Shown one piece after another: positions 18,196 through 28,073 of a stretch of DNA of 64,000 bases (the first letter of the stretch is position 1; the number at the start of each line of letters is the position of its first letter). The notes under the pieces were generated by a model. It was not told where the DNA came from. It did not search any database and was given only the letters and a program-made list of their open reading frames with translations. Source of the DNA: Sulfitobacter sp. (GTDB taxonomy: Bacteria > Pseudomonadota > Alphaproteobacteria > Rhodobacterales > Rhodobacteraceae); the NCBI GenBank assembly GCA_029252045.1, contig JAQXCD010000053.1:62001-126000 (forward strand). Direction: 5' to 3'. The position numbers were made by a program, and so were the translations under genes.

Positions 18196-18873
18196 GTGAT
18201 CGAGCTGGAGAATGTAGCCTATAGCTATGGGGGTGGGGAGTTGTTGTCGGACATCTCTCTCAAACTTGCGCCGGGATCTTTTCACTTTTTGACCGGACCT
18301 TCGGGGTCTGGCAAAACCACGTTGATGAAGCTTTGCTATGGGGCTTTGCTGCCCACTGCGGGCCATGTGAAGTTTTTCAATACGGATGTGCGGGCGCTGA
18401 CCCGCGATGATGTGGCAATGCTGCGCCGCCGGGTGGGCGTTGTCCATCAGGACTGCCAGTTTCTGGACCATCTGCCTGTCTCCGAGAATATCGCACTGCC
18501 TTTGCATGTTTCCGGCCGCAGTGCCGAGGCGCAAGGCGAGGATTTAGGTGATCTGTTGAACTGGGTTGGCCTGACCGAACGTGCGGGCGCCTTGCCGGCC
18601 GAACTGTCGGGCGGCGAGCGCCAGCGTGCCGCACTTGCGCGTGCTGTCATCATGTCGCCGGATGTGGTGCTGGCGGATGAGCCCACAGGCAAAGTGGATT
18701 GGGAAATGTCACAACGCTTGCTTCGGCTGTTGATCGAGCTGAACCGCATGGGCAAAACCGTGTTGGTTGCCACCCATGACCTGAGTCTGATCCGCGCGAC
18801 CAAGGCCCATGTGCAGGCGCGGGTGCTGCGCATTGCCAGCCGTCGCATTCAATTGGCAGGGGCGGATTTGTGA
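18196..18873 (+). CDS. ftsE: Cell-division ATP-binding protein FtsE
   Basis: This 225-residue ABC ATPase has Walker A GPSGSGKTT (Lys40), signature LSGGERQRAALARA and Walker B VVLADEPTG. With FtsX it forms the divisome ABC complex that controls septal peptidoglycan hydrolases. The start is a GTG at 18196 after GAGGGG. The stop overlaps the ftsX GTG start, confirming the FtsEX pair. Confidence 0.93.
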   Translation: MIELENVAYSYGGGELLSDISLKLAPGSFHFLTGPSGSGKTTLMKLCYGALLPTAGHVKFFNTDVRALTRDDVAMLRRRVGVVHQDCQFLDHLPVSENIALPLHVSGRSAEAQGEDLGDLLNWVGLTERAGALPAELSGGERQRAALARAVIMSPDVVLADEPTGKVDWEMSQRLLRLLIELNRMGKTVLVATHDLSLIRATKAHVQARVLRIASRRIQLAGADL

Positions 18874-19778
18874 AGTCGGTTTCGTCAATCCTTGCACGGT
18901 TCTTGCATTCCGATGCGCAGGCCGACCGTGTTGTCCCGCCGTCGGGTTTTACCGCACAGCTCACTTTGTTTGCAGCGGGGGCTATGGCGTTCTTGGCCGT
19001 CTTTGCACTAGCTCTGTCGCTTGCCGCGGGCCGCCTTGCTGAACAATGGGGCAACGAGCTGGCCCGTTCCGCCACCATCCGCATTGCGGCCCCGGCGGAG
19101 CAGCAACAGGCGCAAACCGATGCTGCCTTGCATATTCTGGAAACTACACGCGGTGTGGCACAAGCGCGCGCGCTGACCAATGAGGAACAGGCCGCCCTGC
19201 TGGCCCCGTGGTTTGGGGCGGAGCTGGAGTTGGACACACTTCCTGTGCCCCGACTGATCGAAGTGATCGAGACATCTGAAGGCATGGATGCTGCGGGCCT
19301 GCGTCTGCGGCTATCCGCCGAAGTACCCGGCGCCGTACTGGATGACCACAGCCGCTGGCGTGCGCCATTGGTCAAAGCGGCCTCCCGATTGCGTCTGTTG
19401 GGGTGGGCGTCAATCATCCTCATCGCGGCTATCACTGCGGCTATGGTGACGCTGGCCGCAAACGCTGCTTTGGCGGCAAACGCGCAAGTGATTGCCGTGC
19501 TCCGGCTTGTCGGGGCAACAGACAACTATATTGCCCAAGCATTTATCCGGCGGTTCACACTGCGGGCGCTGATCGGGGCGGCGGCAGGGATGGTTCTGGG
19601 AATGATTGCAGTTCTGTTTCTGCCCCGTGGCGGTGACGAGACAGCCAGCTTTCTGACAGGCCTTGGCTTTCAAGGCGTCCATTGGCTGTTGCCGCTGCTG
19701 ATCCCGCCGCTTGCTGCCGGCGTTGCGTTTGTCGCCACGCGGATGGCGGCACGCCGCACTTTGGAAGGACTATCATGA
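18870..19778 (+). CDS. ftsX: Cell-division permease-like protein FtsX
   Basis: This 302-residue protein has the FtsX layout: a first membrane helix near residues 30-50, a periplasmic domain to about residue 165, then three more helices. It partners FtsE in regulating cell-wall hydrolases at the septum. It starts with GTG overlapping the ftsE stop. Its own stop overlaps the ATG of the acyltransferase gene, so all three are translated together. Confidence 0.92.
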   Translation: MKSVSSILARFLHSDAQADRVVPPSGFTAQLTLFAAGAMAFLAVFALALSLAAGRLAEQWGNELARSATIRIAAPAEQQQAQTDAALHILETTRGVAQARALTNEEQAALLAPWFGAELELDTLPVPRLIEVIETSEGMDAAGLRLRLSAEVPGAVLDDHSRWRAPLVKAASRLRLLGWASIILIAAITAAMVTLAANAALAANAQVIAVLRLVGATDNYIAQAFIRRFTLRALIGAAAGMVLGMIAVLFLPRGGDETASFLTGLGFQGVHWLLPLLIPPLAAGVAFVATRMAARRTLEGLS

Positions 19779-20515
19779 TTATTCTGCAATGGACCCGCTC
19801 GATCCTGTTCTCTGCACAAGCGACGATTATGTTACCCGTGATCGGGCTGCTCTATGCGCCGTGGGCGATGGTATCCAAACGCGGTGCCTATGCGGGGTGC
19901 CACGCCTATGCGGGGTGGGTGATCTGGACTGCCGGCTGGATGGTGAACATGCGCTGCGAGATCCGCGGCACGCCGCCAACCGGTGAGGCATTGGTCGCGG
20001 CCAAACACCAATCTTTCCTTGATATCCTGATGATCTACCATTCCTTGCCGCTGGCCAAATTCATAATGAAAAACCAGCTGCGGTGGGCGCCTGTTCTGGG
20101 CCAATATGCCCGCAAGATGGAGATGGTGTTTGTAGACCGTGGCAAGCGCGGTGCGGCCATTGCAAAGATGGCCAAAGAGGTTGAGGCCGGCCGTCGCGAC
20201 CCCGGCCAGATTGTGATTTATCCGCAGGGCACGCGCTCGGCCCCCGGCACCAAGATGCCCTATAAAGTAGGCACAGCCGTATTGTACGAACAGTTGGGCC
20301 AGCCTTGCGTACCCGTGGCAACCAATGCCGGTGTGTTCTGGCCGCGCCGTGGTCTGTTCCGCAGACCGGGTGTTGTTGTTGTCGAATATCTGGAGCCGGT
20401 CCAACCCGGTGCAGACCGCGCGACCTTCCTTGCCCAGATCGAAAAACAGATCGAAGAAGCCTCCGACAGGCTGTTGGAAGAAACCGGTGTGGCGCATCTC
20501 TATGGTCAAGATTGA
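19775..20515 (+). CDS. 1-acyl-sn-glycerol-3-phosphate acyltransferase (PlsC family)
   Basis: This 246-residue membrane acyltransferase has the catalytic HX4D box HQSFLD and the second block FVDRGKRG. The third block reads YPQGTRS, with Gln where PlsC proteins usually have Glu. It probably acylates lysophosphatidate in phospholipid synthesis. The ATG at 19775 overlaps the ftsX stop, and an upstream in-frame start at 19682 is rejected. The link with ftsEX may couple membrane synthesis to division, but that is inference. Confidence 0.87.
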   Translation: MIILQWTRSILFSAQATIMLPVIGLLYAPWAMVSKRGAYAGCHAYAGWVIWTAGWMVNMRCEIRGTPPTGEALVAAKHQSFLDILMIYHSLPLAKFIMKNQLRWAPVLGQYARKMEMVFVDRGKRGAAIAKMAKEVEAGRRDPGQIVIYPQGTRSAPGTKMPYKVGTAVLYEQLGQPCVPVATNAGVFWPRRGLFRRPGVVVVEYLEPVQPGADRATFLAQIEKQIEEASDRLLEETGVAHLYGQD

Positions 20516-20707
20516 AACCATTGAGCAGCTAAAGCAGTTTTATGGGACGCCCGCGCATTATTACGCGCGCGTACTTGGACCGCAGAGGATGAGAGCGGGG
20601 ACCTGCCAACTGTATGCTAGATACTGGCCGAGGTGTCAAAAGGTACGCAGGGCGGGCCGGAGTATGATACCGCTTGGGCGCGACGCACGGCCAAAACCAT
20701 GTGGTAG
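20502..20707 (+). pseudogene. Remnant of a PPOX-type flavoprotein gene (internal deletion)
   Basis: An ATG at 20502, overlapping the acyltransferase 3' end, opens a frame reading VKIETIEQLKQFYGTP. This resembles the first residues of pyridoxamine 5'-phosphate oxidase-like flavoproteins. About 50 bases on, a different frame reads DLPTV..ILAEVSKGTQGG and then PEYDTAWARRTAKTMW before a TAG at 20705-20707. That resembles the C-terminal end of the same family and also contains an internal TAG. The middle (over 100 residues) is missing. I read this as a deletion remnant; the identification is from memory of family ends and should be treated as tentative. Confidence 0.45.
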
Positions 20708-20729
20708 GCCGCGCGCTGTATTTTATACC

Positions 20730-22118
20730 TTAAGAGTGGATTGCACCGTCACCACAAGCCAGAGCGGCTTCACGCACAGCTTCTGAATAGGTCGGGTGGG
20801 CGTGGCAGGTCATCGCCAGATCCTGCGCAGAGGCACCGAATTCCATCGCCACACAGACTTCGTGGATCAGATCACCCGCGGATGGGCCAATGATGTGGCA
20901 GCCCAGAATACGGTCTGTTTCCTTGTCTGCCAGCAGTTTGACAAAGCCGTCACCCGAGAAGTTGGCCTTCGCACGGGCATTGCCCATAAAGCTGAATTTG
21001 CCAACCTTATAGGCACGGCCAGCGGCCTTCAGCGTCTCTTCGGTTTCACCCACATTCGCGACTTCTGGATGGGTGTATATCACACCAGGGATTACAGAGT
21101 AGTTAACGTGGCCATGCTTCCCCGCAACCTGCTCGGCGGCGGCCATGCCTTCATCTTCTGCTTTGTGGGCCAGCATCGGGCCTTCAATCACGTCACCGAT
21201 GGCGTAGATGCCTTTGACGGATGTTTCCCAATGAGCGTCGACGGCGATCTGCCCCCGCTTGGTCATTTCCAGACCCAGTGCATCAAGGCCCAGACCCTCA
21301 ACAAACGGACGGCGCCCTGTGGCAACCAGAACGGTGTCGGCCTCAAGTACATGCTCACTGTCGTCGCTGCGCAGTTTATAGGTCACTTTGGCCTTGGATT
21401 TTCCGGCCTCTGTTTTCCGTACTGCCGCACCCATGATGAAGGTAAATCCCTGTTTGGTAAGCATCTTCTGGAACTGACGGCTCACCTCGGCGTCCATGCC
21501 GGGGGTGATGTGATCAAGGTATTCGACCACAGTCACTTCTGCCCCCAGACGGGCATAGACAGAGCCGAGCTCAAGCCCGATCACACCCGCACCGATCACA
21601 ACCATCTTCTTAGGTACTTTGCCCAGCTCCAGCGCGCCGGTAGAGGTGACAACGGTCTTTTCGTCGACTTCGACACCGGGCAGCGCAGAGGGCTCGGACC
21701 CGCTTGCGATGATGATGTTCTTGGCGGTATGCACATCGTCACCCACCTGAACTTTGCCCGCCTCGGGGATGGTCGCCCAGCCTTTGATCCAGTCTACCTT
21801 GTTCTTTTTGAACAGGAATTCGATGCCCTTGGTATTGGTGTCGATGGTGGATTTTTTGTATTTCTGCATCTGCGGCCAGTCGACCGACGGGCTTTTGCCC
21901 TTGAGGCCCATCTCGGCAAAGTTGTGCTCGGCTTCGTGCAGCATGTGGCTGGCGTGCAGCAGGGCTTTGGACGGGATGCAGCCCACGTTAAGGCAGGTGC
22001 CGCCGAGGGTTTCGCGCCCCTCGACGCAGGCGACCTTCAGGCCGAGTTGGGCGCAGCGGATGGCGCAGACATAGCCGCCGGGGCCGGCACCGATGATGAT
22101 AACGTCGTAGTTCGACAT
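20730..22118 (-). CDS. lpdA: Dihydrolipoyl dehydrogenase (E3)
   Basis: This 462-residue FAD enzyme reoxidises the lipoyl groups of 2-oxoacid dehydrogenases with NAD+. It has the N-terminal FAD motif IIGAGPGG, the redox disulfide Cys42-x4-Cys47 in [13 protein letters not shown], the second [10 protein letters not shown] motif and the C-terminal catalytic histidine in HAHPTYSEA. The ATG at 22118 follows AGGAGA; a longer frame from 22160 is rejected. It is the last gene of the suc cluster and so is the likely E3 of 2-oxoglutarate dehydrogenase. Confidence 0.95.
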   Translation of the reverse strand: MSNYDVIIIGAGPGGYVCAIRCAQLGLKVACVEGRETLGGTCLNVGCIPSKALLHASHMLHEAEHNFAEMGLKGKSPSVDWPQMQKYKKSTIDTNTKGIEFLFKKNKVDWIKGWATIPEAGKVQVGDDVHTAKNIIIASGSEPSALPGVEVDEKTVVTSTGALELGKVPKKMVVIGAGVIGLELGSVYARLGAEVTVVEYLDHITPGMDAEVSRQFQKMLTKQGFTFIMGAAVRKTEAGKSKAKVTYKLRSDDSEHVLEADTVLVATGRRPFVEGLGLDALGLEMTKRGQIAVDAHWETSVKGIYAIGDVIEGPMLAHKAEDEGMAAAEQVAGKHGHVNYSVIPGVIYTHPEVANVGETEETLKAAGRAYKVGKFSFMGNARAKANFSGDGFVKLLADKETDRILGCHIIGPSAGDLIHEVCVAMEFGASAQDLAMTCHAHPTYSEAVREAALACGDGAIHS

Positions 22119-22202
22119 GGGAGTCTCCTTGGTCAATTTGGAGGGGTGTTTTTCGTACACCCCCTGTACACCCCCCGTACAACGGGGTGGCGGACGTATG
22201 GG

Positions 22203-22595
22203 TTAGAGCAGTGCTGCGGTCAGCATGGCGACAGTGGCGAGTAGGCCGACCATCCAGATCACCGAGCGCCACGGGGCCCAGCCGAAGACGTAGGCCGGGA
22301 CGTAGAGGATCCCCGCGCCGAGATAGACCCAGGCGCAGGCGGCGGTGTAGGGCGTGTTCTGGCCGGACATCTGGGTCACGGCCACGGCGATGGTAAAAAG
22401 GATCAGCGCCTCGAAGTGGTTGTTCATGGCGCGCTGCAAACGGCCGGCCGTGCCGGTGAGCTGGATCGGGGTGTCGCGGGGCCCTGCGGCCTTCTTCGGG
22501 CCGACCTGCGCGATAGATGTCGCGGAATAGGCGCTGAACTGCAGCACTTGCAGGAGGGCCGCGAGGGTGAGGACTGTGAGTTCAGGTGTCATCAT
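22203..22595 (-). CDS. MAPEG family membrane protein
   Basis: This 130-residue protein has about four hydrophobic helices and the MAPEG-like segment RLQRAMNNHFEALILF. Bacterial MAPEG proteins are small integral membrane proteins related to glutathione transferases/eicosanoid enzymes, and most have no known substrate. Its ATG overlaps the stop of the upstream 87-residue gene. It sits between sucB and lpdA in the suc cluster. Confidence 0.8.
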   Translation of the reverse strand: MMTPELTVLTLAALLQVLQFSAYSATSIAQVGPKKAAGPRDTPIQLTGTAGRLQRAMNNHFEALILFTIAVAVTQMSGQNTPYTAACAWVYLGAGILYVPAYVFGWAPWRSVIWMVGLLATVAMLTAALL

Positions 22596-22855
22596 GCGGT
22601 CTTTATGAAAAAGTGGCTGGCGTGGGTGACGGTGTTGGCGTCATCTGAATGCAGCGCGTTGGAGCGGGTGATCCAGCCTTCGGCGCGCGGGCGGTCGTTG
22701 ACCGAGAGCAAAGCAAAGGCATGAGTAGTGCTGTCTGCATCGCGCCAGATTTGCAGGACCGTGAGGCCCGCATCGCGGCGCGCCTCGTCGTCAGCAAGGA
22801 ACGCAGTTTGCCAATCGCTGAAATTGGTCACTTCGAAATGGCAGATCATTTGCAT
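22592..22855 (-). CDS. Small alpha/beta-barrel-like hypothetical protein (87 residues)
   Basis: The 87-residue product looks like a small dimeric alpha-beta barrel or cyclase-like protein, with FEVTNFSDWQTAF near the N-terminus. I do not recognise a specific family with confidence. AAGGACGA precedes the ATG at 22855. Its stop overlaps the MAPEG start by four bases, so the two are probably made together. Confidence 0.6.
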   Translation of the reverse strand: MQMICHFEVTNFSDWQTAFLADDEARRDAGLTVLQIWRDADSTTHAFALLSVNDRPRAEGWITRSNALHSDDANTVTHASHFFIKTA

Positions 22856-22895
22856 GGGCGTGTCGTCCTTATGGGGGGGCGCATATCGGTATCTC

Positions 22896-23306
22896 TCACT
22901 CGGTGATCTCGATGGGGGTGCCGTCTGGCATCAGCGCCCAGATTTGCTTCATCTCATCGTTTGTTACAGCGATGCAGCCGTTGGTCCAGTCCCAATAGCG
23001 GTGCAGTTTACCCAAAGCGCCCCAGCCGTTGGCGATGCCGTGGATCATGATATTCCCCCCCGCCGAGACACCTAGAGCCGCGGCATTGGCGGTGTCAGCC
23101 GCGTTCGGATAGGAGATATGCAAGCTGAGATGTGCAATCGAATTGGCGTTGCGCCAGTCAACTTTATAGGTGCCGGTCGGGGTTTTCTCGTCGCCTTCCT
23201 GAACCTTATGGCCATCAGGCACAGCGCCGAGGGAAACTCGCGTTGACATAAGTGCCACGTCATCGCGGAACAGGGTGAGGACCTTGCGGATCATGGGGGT
23301 GTTCAT
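22896..23306 (-). CDS. L,D-transpeptidase (YkuD) domain protein lacking a signal peptide
   Basis: This 136-residue protein contains the YkuD catalytic block: the histidine in GGNIMIHG and the nucleophile cysteine in NGCIAVTNDEM. Related proteins cross-link peptidoglycan in the periplasm and carry an N-terminal signal of about 25-30 residues. Here the frame is closed by an in-frame TAA a few codons before the ATG, so no signal peptide is encoded. The protein may be cytoplasmic, or the gene may have lost its 5' end. It lies nine bases after the zinc-ribbon gene in the suc cluster. Confidence 0.75.
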   Translation of the reverse strand: MNTPMIRKVLTLFRDDVALMSTRVSLGAVPDGHKVQEGDEKTPTGTYKVDWRNANSIAHLSLHISYPNAADTANAAALGVSAGGNIMIHGIANGWGALGKLHRYWDWTNGCIAVTNDEMKQIWALMPDGTPIEITE

Positions 23307-23314
23307 AGTGGTCC

Positions 23315-23539
23315 TCAGGGCTTAAGGCTGCGTCGTGTGACCTCGGTGGTGCAAGTCGGACAGCGTACTACAGTCTCGCCTTCGGCCTTTTCCACAGTCC
23401 AATCACCGCTTTTATGTACTTTGACATATCCCCTGCCTGCGCGGGGCGCATTGTCTAGCGGGACACCTGTGATCCAACTCAGCGGCCCGGTATGGCCGCA
23501 TGAAGGGCAGGTGAGTGTTTTGGGCGTCAGGTAAGCCAT
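23315..23539 (-). CDS. Small zinc-ribbon protein (74 residues)
   Basis: The product has two CxxC knuckles (CPSC near residue 11 and CPTC near residue 60), which should form one zinc ribbon. The start at 23539 is chosen because AGGA precedes it and the next upstream ATG adds residues without similarity to the rest. It lies between sucB and the YkuD gene. No function can be assigned. Confidence 0.65.
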   Translation of the reverse strand: MAYLTPKTLTCPSCGHTGPLSWITGVPLDNAPRAGRGYVKVHKSGDWTVEKAEGETVVRCPTCTTEVTRRSLKP

Positions 23540-23585
23540 TGTTCCTGCTCGGGTTTGCCCCACCCCGCAGGGTGGGGCGTTTTGA

Positions 23586-25082
23586 TTACAGATCCATCAA
23601 CAGACGGCGTGGATCTTCCAGTGCCTCTTTGACCCGCACAAGGAACGTCACAGCACCTTTGCCGTCCACGATGCGGTGATCGTAGGACAGGGCCAGATAC
23701 ATCATCGGACGGATCACAACCTGACCGTTTATGGCCATCGGGCGGTCCTGGATTTTGTGCATGCCGAGGATGCCGGACTGTGGCGGGTTCAGGATGGGCG
23801 AGGACATCAGCGAGCCGTAGACACCACCGTTGGAGATGGTGAAGGTGCCGCCCTGCATTTCGGCCATGGACAGCTTGCCATCACGGGCGCGGGCACCTTT
23901 TTCGGCGATGGCCTTCTCGATATCTGCAAAGCTCATCTGGTCGGTATCGCGGATCACGGGAACCACAAGGCCGGTGGGCGTGCCGGCGGCAATGCCCATG
24001 TGGACGAAGTTTTTGTAGACGATGTCCGTGCCGTCAACCTCGGCGTTGACTTCGGGGACTTCGCGGAGCGCATGTACACAAGCCTTGGTAAAGAAGGACA
24101 TAAAGCCGAGCTTGACGCCATGTTTCTTCAGGAACAGGTCTTTGTATTCGTTGCGCAGTGCCATCACCTCGGTCATGTCGACCTCGTTATAGGTGGTCAG
24201 CATGGCAGCCGTGTTCTGGCTGTCTTTCAAACGCTTGGCGATTGTCTGGCGCAGGCGGGTCATCTTCACGCGCTCTTCACGGCTGGCATCATCTGCACTG
24301 CTCGGCGCGCGCGGTGTAGCGGCTGCTGCGGGCGCTGCAGCGGCTGTTTTGCCAGCAGCCAGTGCCTTGGCAACGTCATCTTTCATCACACGACCATCGC
24401 GGCCGGAACCTGCAACCTGATCGCCGCTCAGACCTGCTTCGGCCATCGCCTTCTTGGCGGAAGGTGCGTCTTCGACGTCCTTGCTGCCTGCGGAGGGTGC
24501 CGCGGCGGGGGCACTTGCGGCAGCGGCGGGTGCTGCTGCAGCACCTTCGCCCGATGCGATCACGGCCAGCTTGGCTTTCGCATCAACCGTAGAACCCTCA
24601 GCGGCGAGGATCTCTGTGAGGACCCCTGCGGCAGGGCTTGGCACTTCGACGGAGACCTTATCGGTTTCCAGTTCGCACAGCATTTCGTCCTGCGCGACCG
24701 TATCGCCGACCTTTTTGAACCATGTGCTGACAGTCGCCTCAGAGACGCTCTCGCCCAGTGTTGGCACCATAACATCAACCGATGCGCCGCCTTTGGCAGG
24801 TGCCTGTGCTGCTTTTGCTTTGGGGGCGTCTTTGGGCGCGGCAGCACCTTCGGAGACCATGGCCAGCAGAGCGTCAACACCAACGGTTTCGCCTTCGGCA
24901 GCGACAATCTCGCTCAGCGTGCCGGCAACCGGGCTGGGCACCTCGACGGTGACCTTGTCGGTCTCCAGCTCGCACAGCATCTCGTCAACGGCAACGGTAT
25001 CGCCGGCTTTTTTAAACCATGTAGCCACGGTTGCTTCAGTTACAGATTCGCCCAGTGTGGGGACGCGGACTTCGCTTGTCAT
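23586..25082 (-). CDS. sucB: 2-oxoglutarate dehydrogenase E2, dihydrolipoyl succinyltransferase
   Basis: This 498-residue core enzyme of the 2-oxoglutarate dehydrogenase complex has two N-terminal lipoyl domains, with lipoyl lysines at Lys43 and Lys142 in ELETDKV. Ala/Pro-rich linkers, a peripheral-subunit-binding domain near 215-255 and the C-terminal catalytic domain with the SYDHRIVDG histidine follow. Two lipoyl domains are more than the single one in E. coli SucB. It starts three bases after the sucA stop. Confidence 0.95.
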   Translation of the reverse strand: MTSEVRVPTLGESVTEATVATWFKKAGDTVAVDEMLCELETDKVTVEVPSPVAGTLSEIVAAEGETVGVDALLAMVSEGAAAPKDAPKAKAAQAPAKGGASVDVMVPTLGESVSEATVSTWFKKVGDTVAQDEMLCELETDKVSVEVPSPAAGVLTEILAAEGSTVDAKAKLAVIASGEGAAAAPAAAASAPAAAPSAGSKDVEDAPSAKKAMAEAGLSGDQVAGSGRDGRVMKDDVAKALAAGKTAAAAPAAAATPRAPSSADDASREERVKMTRLRQTIAKRLKDSQNTAAMLTTYNEVDMTEVMALRNEYKDLFLKKHGVKLGFMSFFTKACVHALREVPEVNAEVDGTDIVYKNFVHMGIAAGTPTGLVVPVIRDTDQMSFADIEKAIAEKGARARDGKLSMAEMQGGTFTISNGGVYGSLMSSPILNPPQSGILGMHKIQDRPMAINGQVVIRPMMYLALSYDHRIVDGKGAVTFLVRVKEALEDPRRLLMDL

Positions 25083-25085
25083 GGT

Positions 25086-28043
25086 TCAGGATCCTTTGAC
25101 TGTCAGCGCGTCGTTAATCAGCGCTGCTTGTTGTGCTTTGTGTTGGGACGCAAGGCCGGTTGCCGGCGATGCTGCGGTTGCGCGACCGGCATATGCCGGT
25201 CGGCCATGCTTGGCTTTGATACGTCCCAAAACCCATTCGATATTCGGTTCAATAAAGCTCCACGCGCCCTGGTTCTTGGGCTCTTCCTGGCACCAGACCA
25301 TCTCGGCGTCTTTGAAACGCTCCAGTTCCTTGACGGCAGATTGCGCCGGGAAAGGGTAGAATTGCTCGAACCGCAGCAGATAGATATCGTCGATGCCGCG
25401 GGCGTCACGCTCCTCCAGCAGGTCGAAGTAGACCTTGCCCGAGCACATGACCACGCGCTTGATCTTGTCATCGGCCACCAAGGTGGTGTCGGAGTTACCC
25501 TGCTGGGCGTCATCCCACAGCACGCGGTGGAAGGAAGACCCTGTCTGGAATTCCTCGGCGCGGCTGACCGCCAGTTTGTGGCGGAGCAGCGATTTGGGCG
25601 TCATCAGCATCAGCGGTTTGCGGTAGCTGCGGTGCAACTGGCGGCGCAGAATGTGGAAGTAGTTGGCGGGCGTTGTGCAGTTGGCCACGATCCAGTTGTC
25701 ACCGCCACACATGGTCAGGAAACGTTCCAGACGTGCAGAGGAGTGTTCGGGGCCTTGGCCTTCATACCCGTGCGGCATCAGGCAGACGAGGCCGGACATG
25801 CGCAGCCATTTGCTCTCGCCAGAGGAGATGAACTGATCGAACATGATCTGCGCGCCGTTGGCGAAGTCGCCAAACTGCGCTTCCCATAGGGTCAGCGCGT
25901 TAGGCTCTGCCAGTGAATAGCCATACTCGAAGCCAAGCACCGCATATTCCGACAGCATCGAGTCGATGACCTCGTATTCGGCCTGACCTTTGCGGATGTT
26001 GTTCAACGGGTAATAGCGTTCCTCTGTATCCTGATTGATCAGGGCCGAGTGGCGCTGGCTGAACGTGCCGCGTGTACTGTCTTGTCCGGCTAGGCGAACC
26101 TTGTAACCTTCGGTCAGCAGGGAGCCAAAGGCCAGCGCTTCTGCAGTAGCCCAGTCAAACCCCTTGCCGCTCTCGAACATCTCTGCCTTGGATTCCATCA
26201 GGCGGGCTACGGTTTTGTGGACCGGATAGCCCTCGGGAACTGTCGACAGTGCGTTACCCACTTCGCCCATTGTCTCGGGAGCGATGGCGGTTTTGCCGCG
26301 CTGGTATTTCTTCTCTTTGGCCTTCTCAAGGTTGGACCACTTGCCATCCAGCCAGTCGGCCTTGTTCGGACGGTATTCTTTGCCTGCCTCGAACTCGTCG
26401 TTCAGCTTGGCTTGGAACGCCGCCTTCATGTCCTCGATCTCGCCCTCGGGGATCAGGCCGTCTTTTACCAGACGGTCGGTGTAGAGCGTCAGCGTTGTTT
26501 TCTGCTTCTTGATCTTCTTGTACATGACGGGGTTTGTGAACATCGGTTCATCCCCCTCGTTGTGGCCAAAACGGCGGTAGCAGATCAAATCGATGACCAC
26601 GTCTTTGTGGAACTTCTGGCGGAACTCGGTCGCAACGCGGGCAGCGTGCACCACGGCTTCCGGATCGTCGCCATTGACGTGGAAAATCGGGGCTTCAACC
26701 ACCAGCGCGTTGTCGGTGGGGTAGGGAGAGGAACGCGAGAAGTGTGGTGCTGTGGTAAAGCCGATCTGGTTATTCACCACGATATGCATGGTGCCGCCTG
26801 TCTTGTGGCCGCGCAGGCCAGACAGGGCAAAGCATTCTGCCACAACGCCCTGACCGGCAAAGGCCGCGTCGCCGTGCAACAGGATTGGCATAACGGCGGT
26901 GCGGTCATTATCGCCTAATTGGTCCTGCTTGGCGCGGACCTTGCCGATCACAACAGGGTTTACCGCCTCGAGGTGGGAAGGGTTTGCCGTCAGTGACAGG
27001 TGCACGGTGTTGCCGTCAAACTCCCGGTCAGACGACGCGCCGAGGTGGTATTTCACATCACCGGAGCCGTCGACATCTTCGGGTTTAAAGCTGCCGCCCT
27101 GGAATTCGTTGAATATCGCGCGGTAGGGTTTTTGCATGACGTTTGCCAGCACCGACAGGCGGCCACGGTGTGGCATGCCGATCACGATGTCACGCACACC
27201 GAGGTTGCCGCCGCGTTTGATGATCTGCTCCATCGCGGGGATCAGGCTCTCGCCGCCATCAAGGCCGAAACGCTTGGTGCCCATGTATTTGACGTGCAGA
27301 AATTTCTCAAAACCTTCGGCCTCAACCAGCTTGTTCAGGATCGCTTTGCGGCCCTGCTTGGTGAACTGGATTTCTTTGCCATAGCCCTCAATCCGCTCTT
27401 TCAGCCATGCGGCCTCTTCCGGGTTGGAGATGTGCATGTATTGCAGCGCAAAAGTGCCGCAATAGGTGGATTTCAGGATATCCGTGATCTGGCGCATGGT
27501 TGCGATTTGCAGGCCCAGCACGTTGTCGATGAAAATCGGGCGGTCCATGTCGGCATCGGTAAAGCCGTAGGATTTCGGATCAAGCTCGGGTTGGTTGTTG
27601 ATCTCGCGCATGCCCAGCGGATCAAGATCAGCGGCAAGGTGGCCACGGATGCGGTAGGCACGGATGATCATCAACGCACGGATGGAGTCCAGCACGGCGC
27701 GCTGGATCTGGTCATCGGAAATCTCGACACCTTGCGCCTTGGCTTTGTCGGCAATCTTTCCGCCTGCGGCCTTTGCTTCAACCGGCCATTCGCCAGTGAG
27801 CGCAACCGTCAGGTCATCCACAGGCATGGGCGGCCAATCGGCACGCGCCCAAGACGGGCCAGCGGCCTCGGCCTTGACGGATTGTTCCTCATCGCCAAGC
27901 GCTTTGAAGAATTCCTGCCAGCTCTCGTCGACTGCATTCGGGTCGTTGGCATAGCGGGCATACATCTGCTCCAGATACTCGGCGTTGTGGCCTTGCATGA
28001 AGGAAGAGGCATGGAATTGGTCGTTGGCTGGGTGGTCGGTCAT
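25086..28043 (-). CDS. sucA: 2-oxoglutarate dehydrogenase E1
   Basis: This 985-residue thiamine-diphosphate enzyme decarboxylates 2-oxoglutarate and passes the succinyl group to SucB. The N-terminal E1o extension (HNAEYLEQMYARY) is present, as are the GMPHRGRLSVLANV region, the HGDAAFAGQG ThDP segment and the FGHNEGDEP segment. Length is typical. It is followed by sucB after three bases and preceded by a small membrane-protein gene. Confidence 0.96.
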   Translation of the reverse strand: MTDHPANDQFHASSFMQGHNAEYLEQMYARYANDPNAVDESWQEFFKALGDEEQSVKAEAAGPSWARADWPPMPVDDLTVALTGEWPVEAKAAGGKIADKAKAQGVEISDDQIQRAVLDSIRALMIIRAYRIRGHLAADLDPLGMREINNQPELDPKSYGFTDADMDRPIFIDNVLGLQIATMRQITDILKSTYCGTFALQYMHISNPEEAAWLKERIEGYGKEIQFTKQGRKAILNKLVEAEGFEKFLHVKYMGTKRFGLDGGESLIPAMEQIIKRGGNLGVRDIVIGMPHRGRLSVLANVMQKPYRAIFNEFQGGSFKPEDVDGSGDVKYHLGASSDREFDGNTVHLSLTANPSHLEAVNPVVIGKVRAKQDQLGDNDRTAVMPILLHGDAAFAGQGVVAECFALSGLRGHKTGGTMHIVVNNQIGFTTAPHFSRSSPYPTDNALVVEAPIFHVNGDDPEAVVHAARVATEFRQKFHKDVVIDLICYRRFGHNEGDEPMFTNPVMYKKIKKQKTTLTLYTDRLVKDGLIPEGEIEDMKAAFQAKLNDEFEAGKEYRPNKADWLDGKWSNLEKAKEKKYQRGKTAIAPETMGEVGNALSTVPEGYPVHKTVARLMESKAEMFESGKGFDWATAEALAFGSLLTEGYKVRLAGQDSTRGTFSQRHSALINQDTEERYYPLNNIRKGQAEYEVIDSMLSEYAVLGFEYGYSLAEPNALTLWEAQFGDFANGAQIMFDQFISSGESKWLRMSGLVCLMPHGYEGQGPEHSSARLERFLTMCGGDNWIVANCTTPANYFHILRRQLHRSYRKPLMLMTPKSLLRHKLAVSRAEEFQTGSSFHRVLWDDAQQGNSDTTLVADDKIKRVVMCSGKVYFDLLEERDARGIDDIYLLRFEQFYPFPAQSAVKELERFKDAEMVWCQEEPKNQGAWSFIEPNIEWVLGRIKAKHGRPAYAGRATAASPATGLASQHKAQQAALINDALTVKGS

Positions 28044-28073
28044 GGGATGAAGTCCTTATTAAAGGTGCGCCAA

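Noticed and set aside
22155-22195. Repeated GTACACCCC units after the lpdA/MAPEG junction
   Set aside because: Two or three short C-rich units and a weak hairpin without a U-run; too little to call a repeat element or terminator.
23676-25889. 737-codon plus-strand open frame opposite sucB and sucA
   Set aside because: Cysteine-, histidine- and glycine-rich antisense shadow of GC-rich coding DNA; sucB and the sucA 3' end on the other strand are unambiguous.
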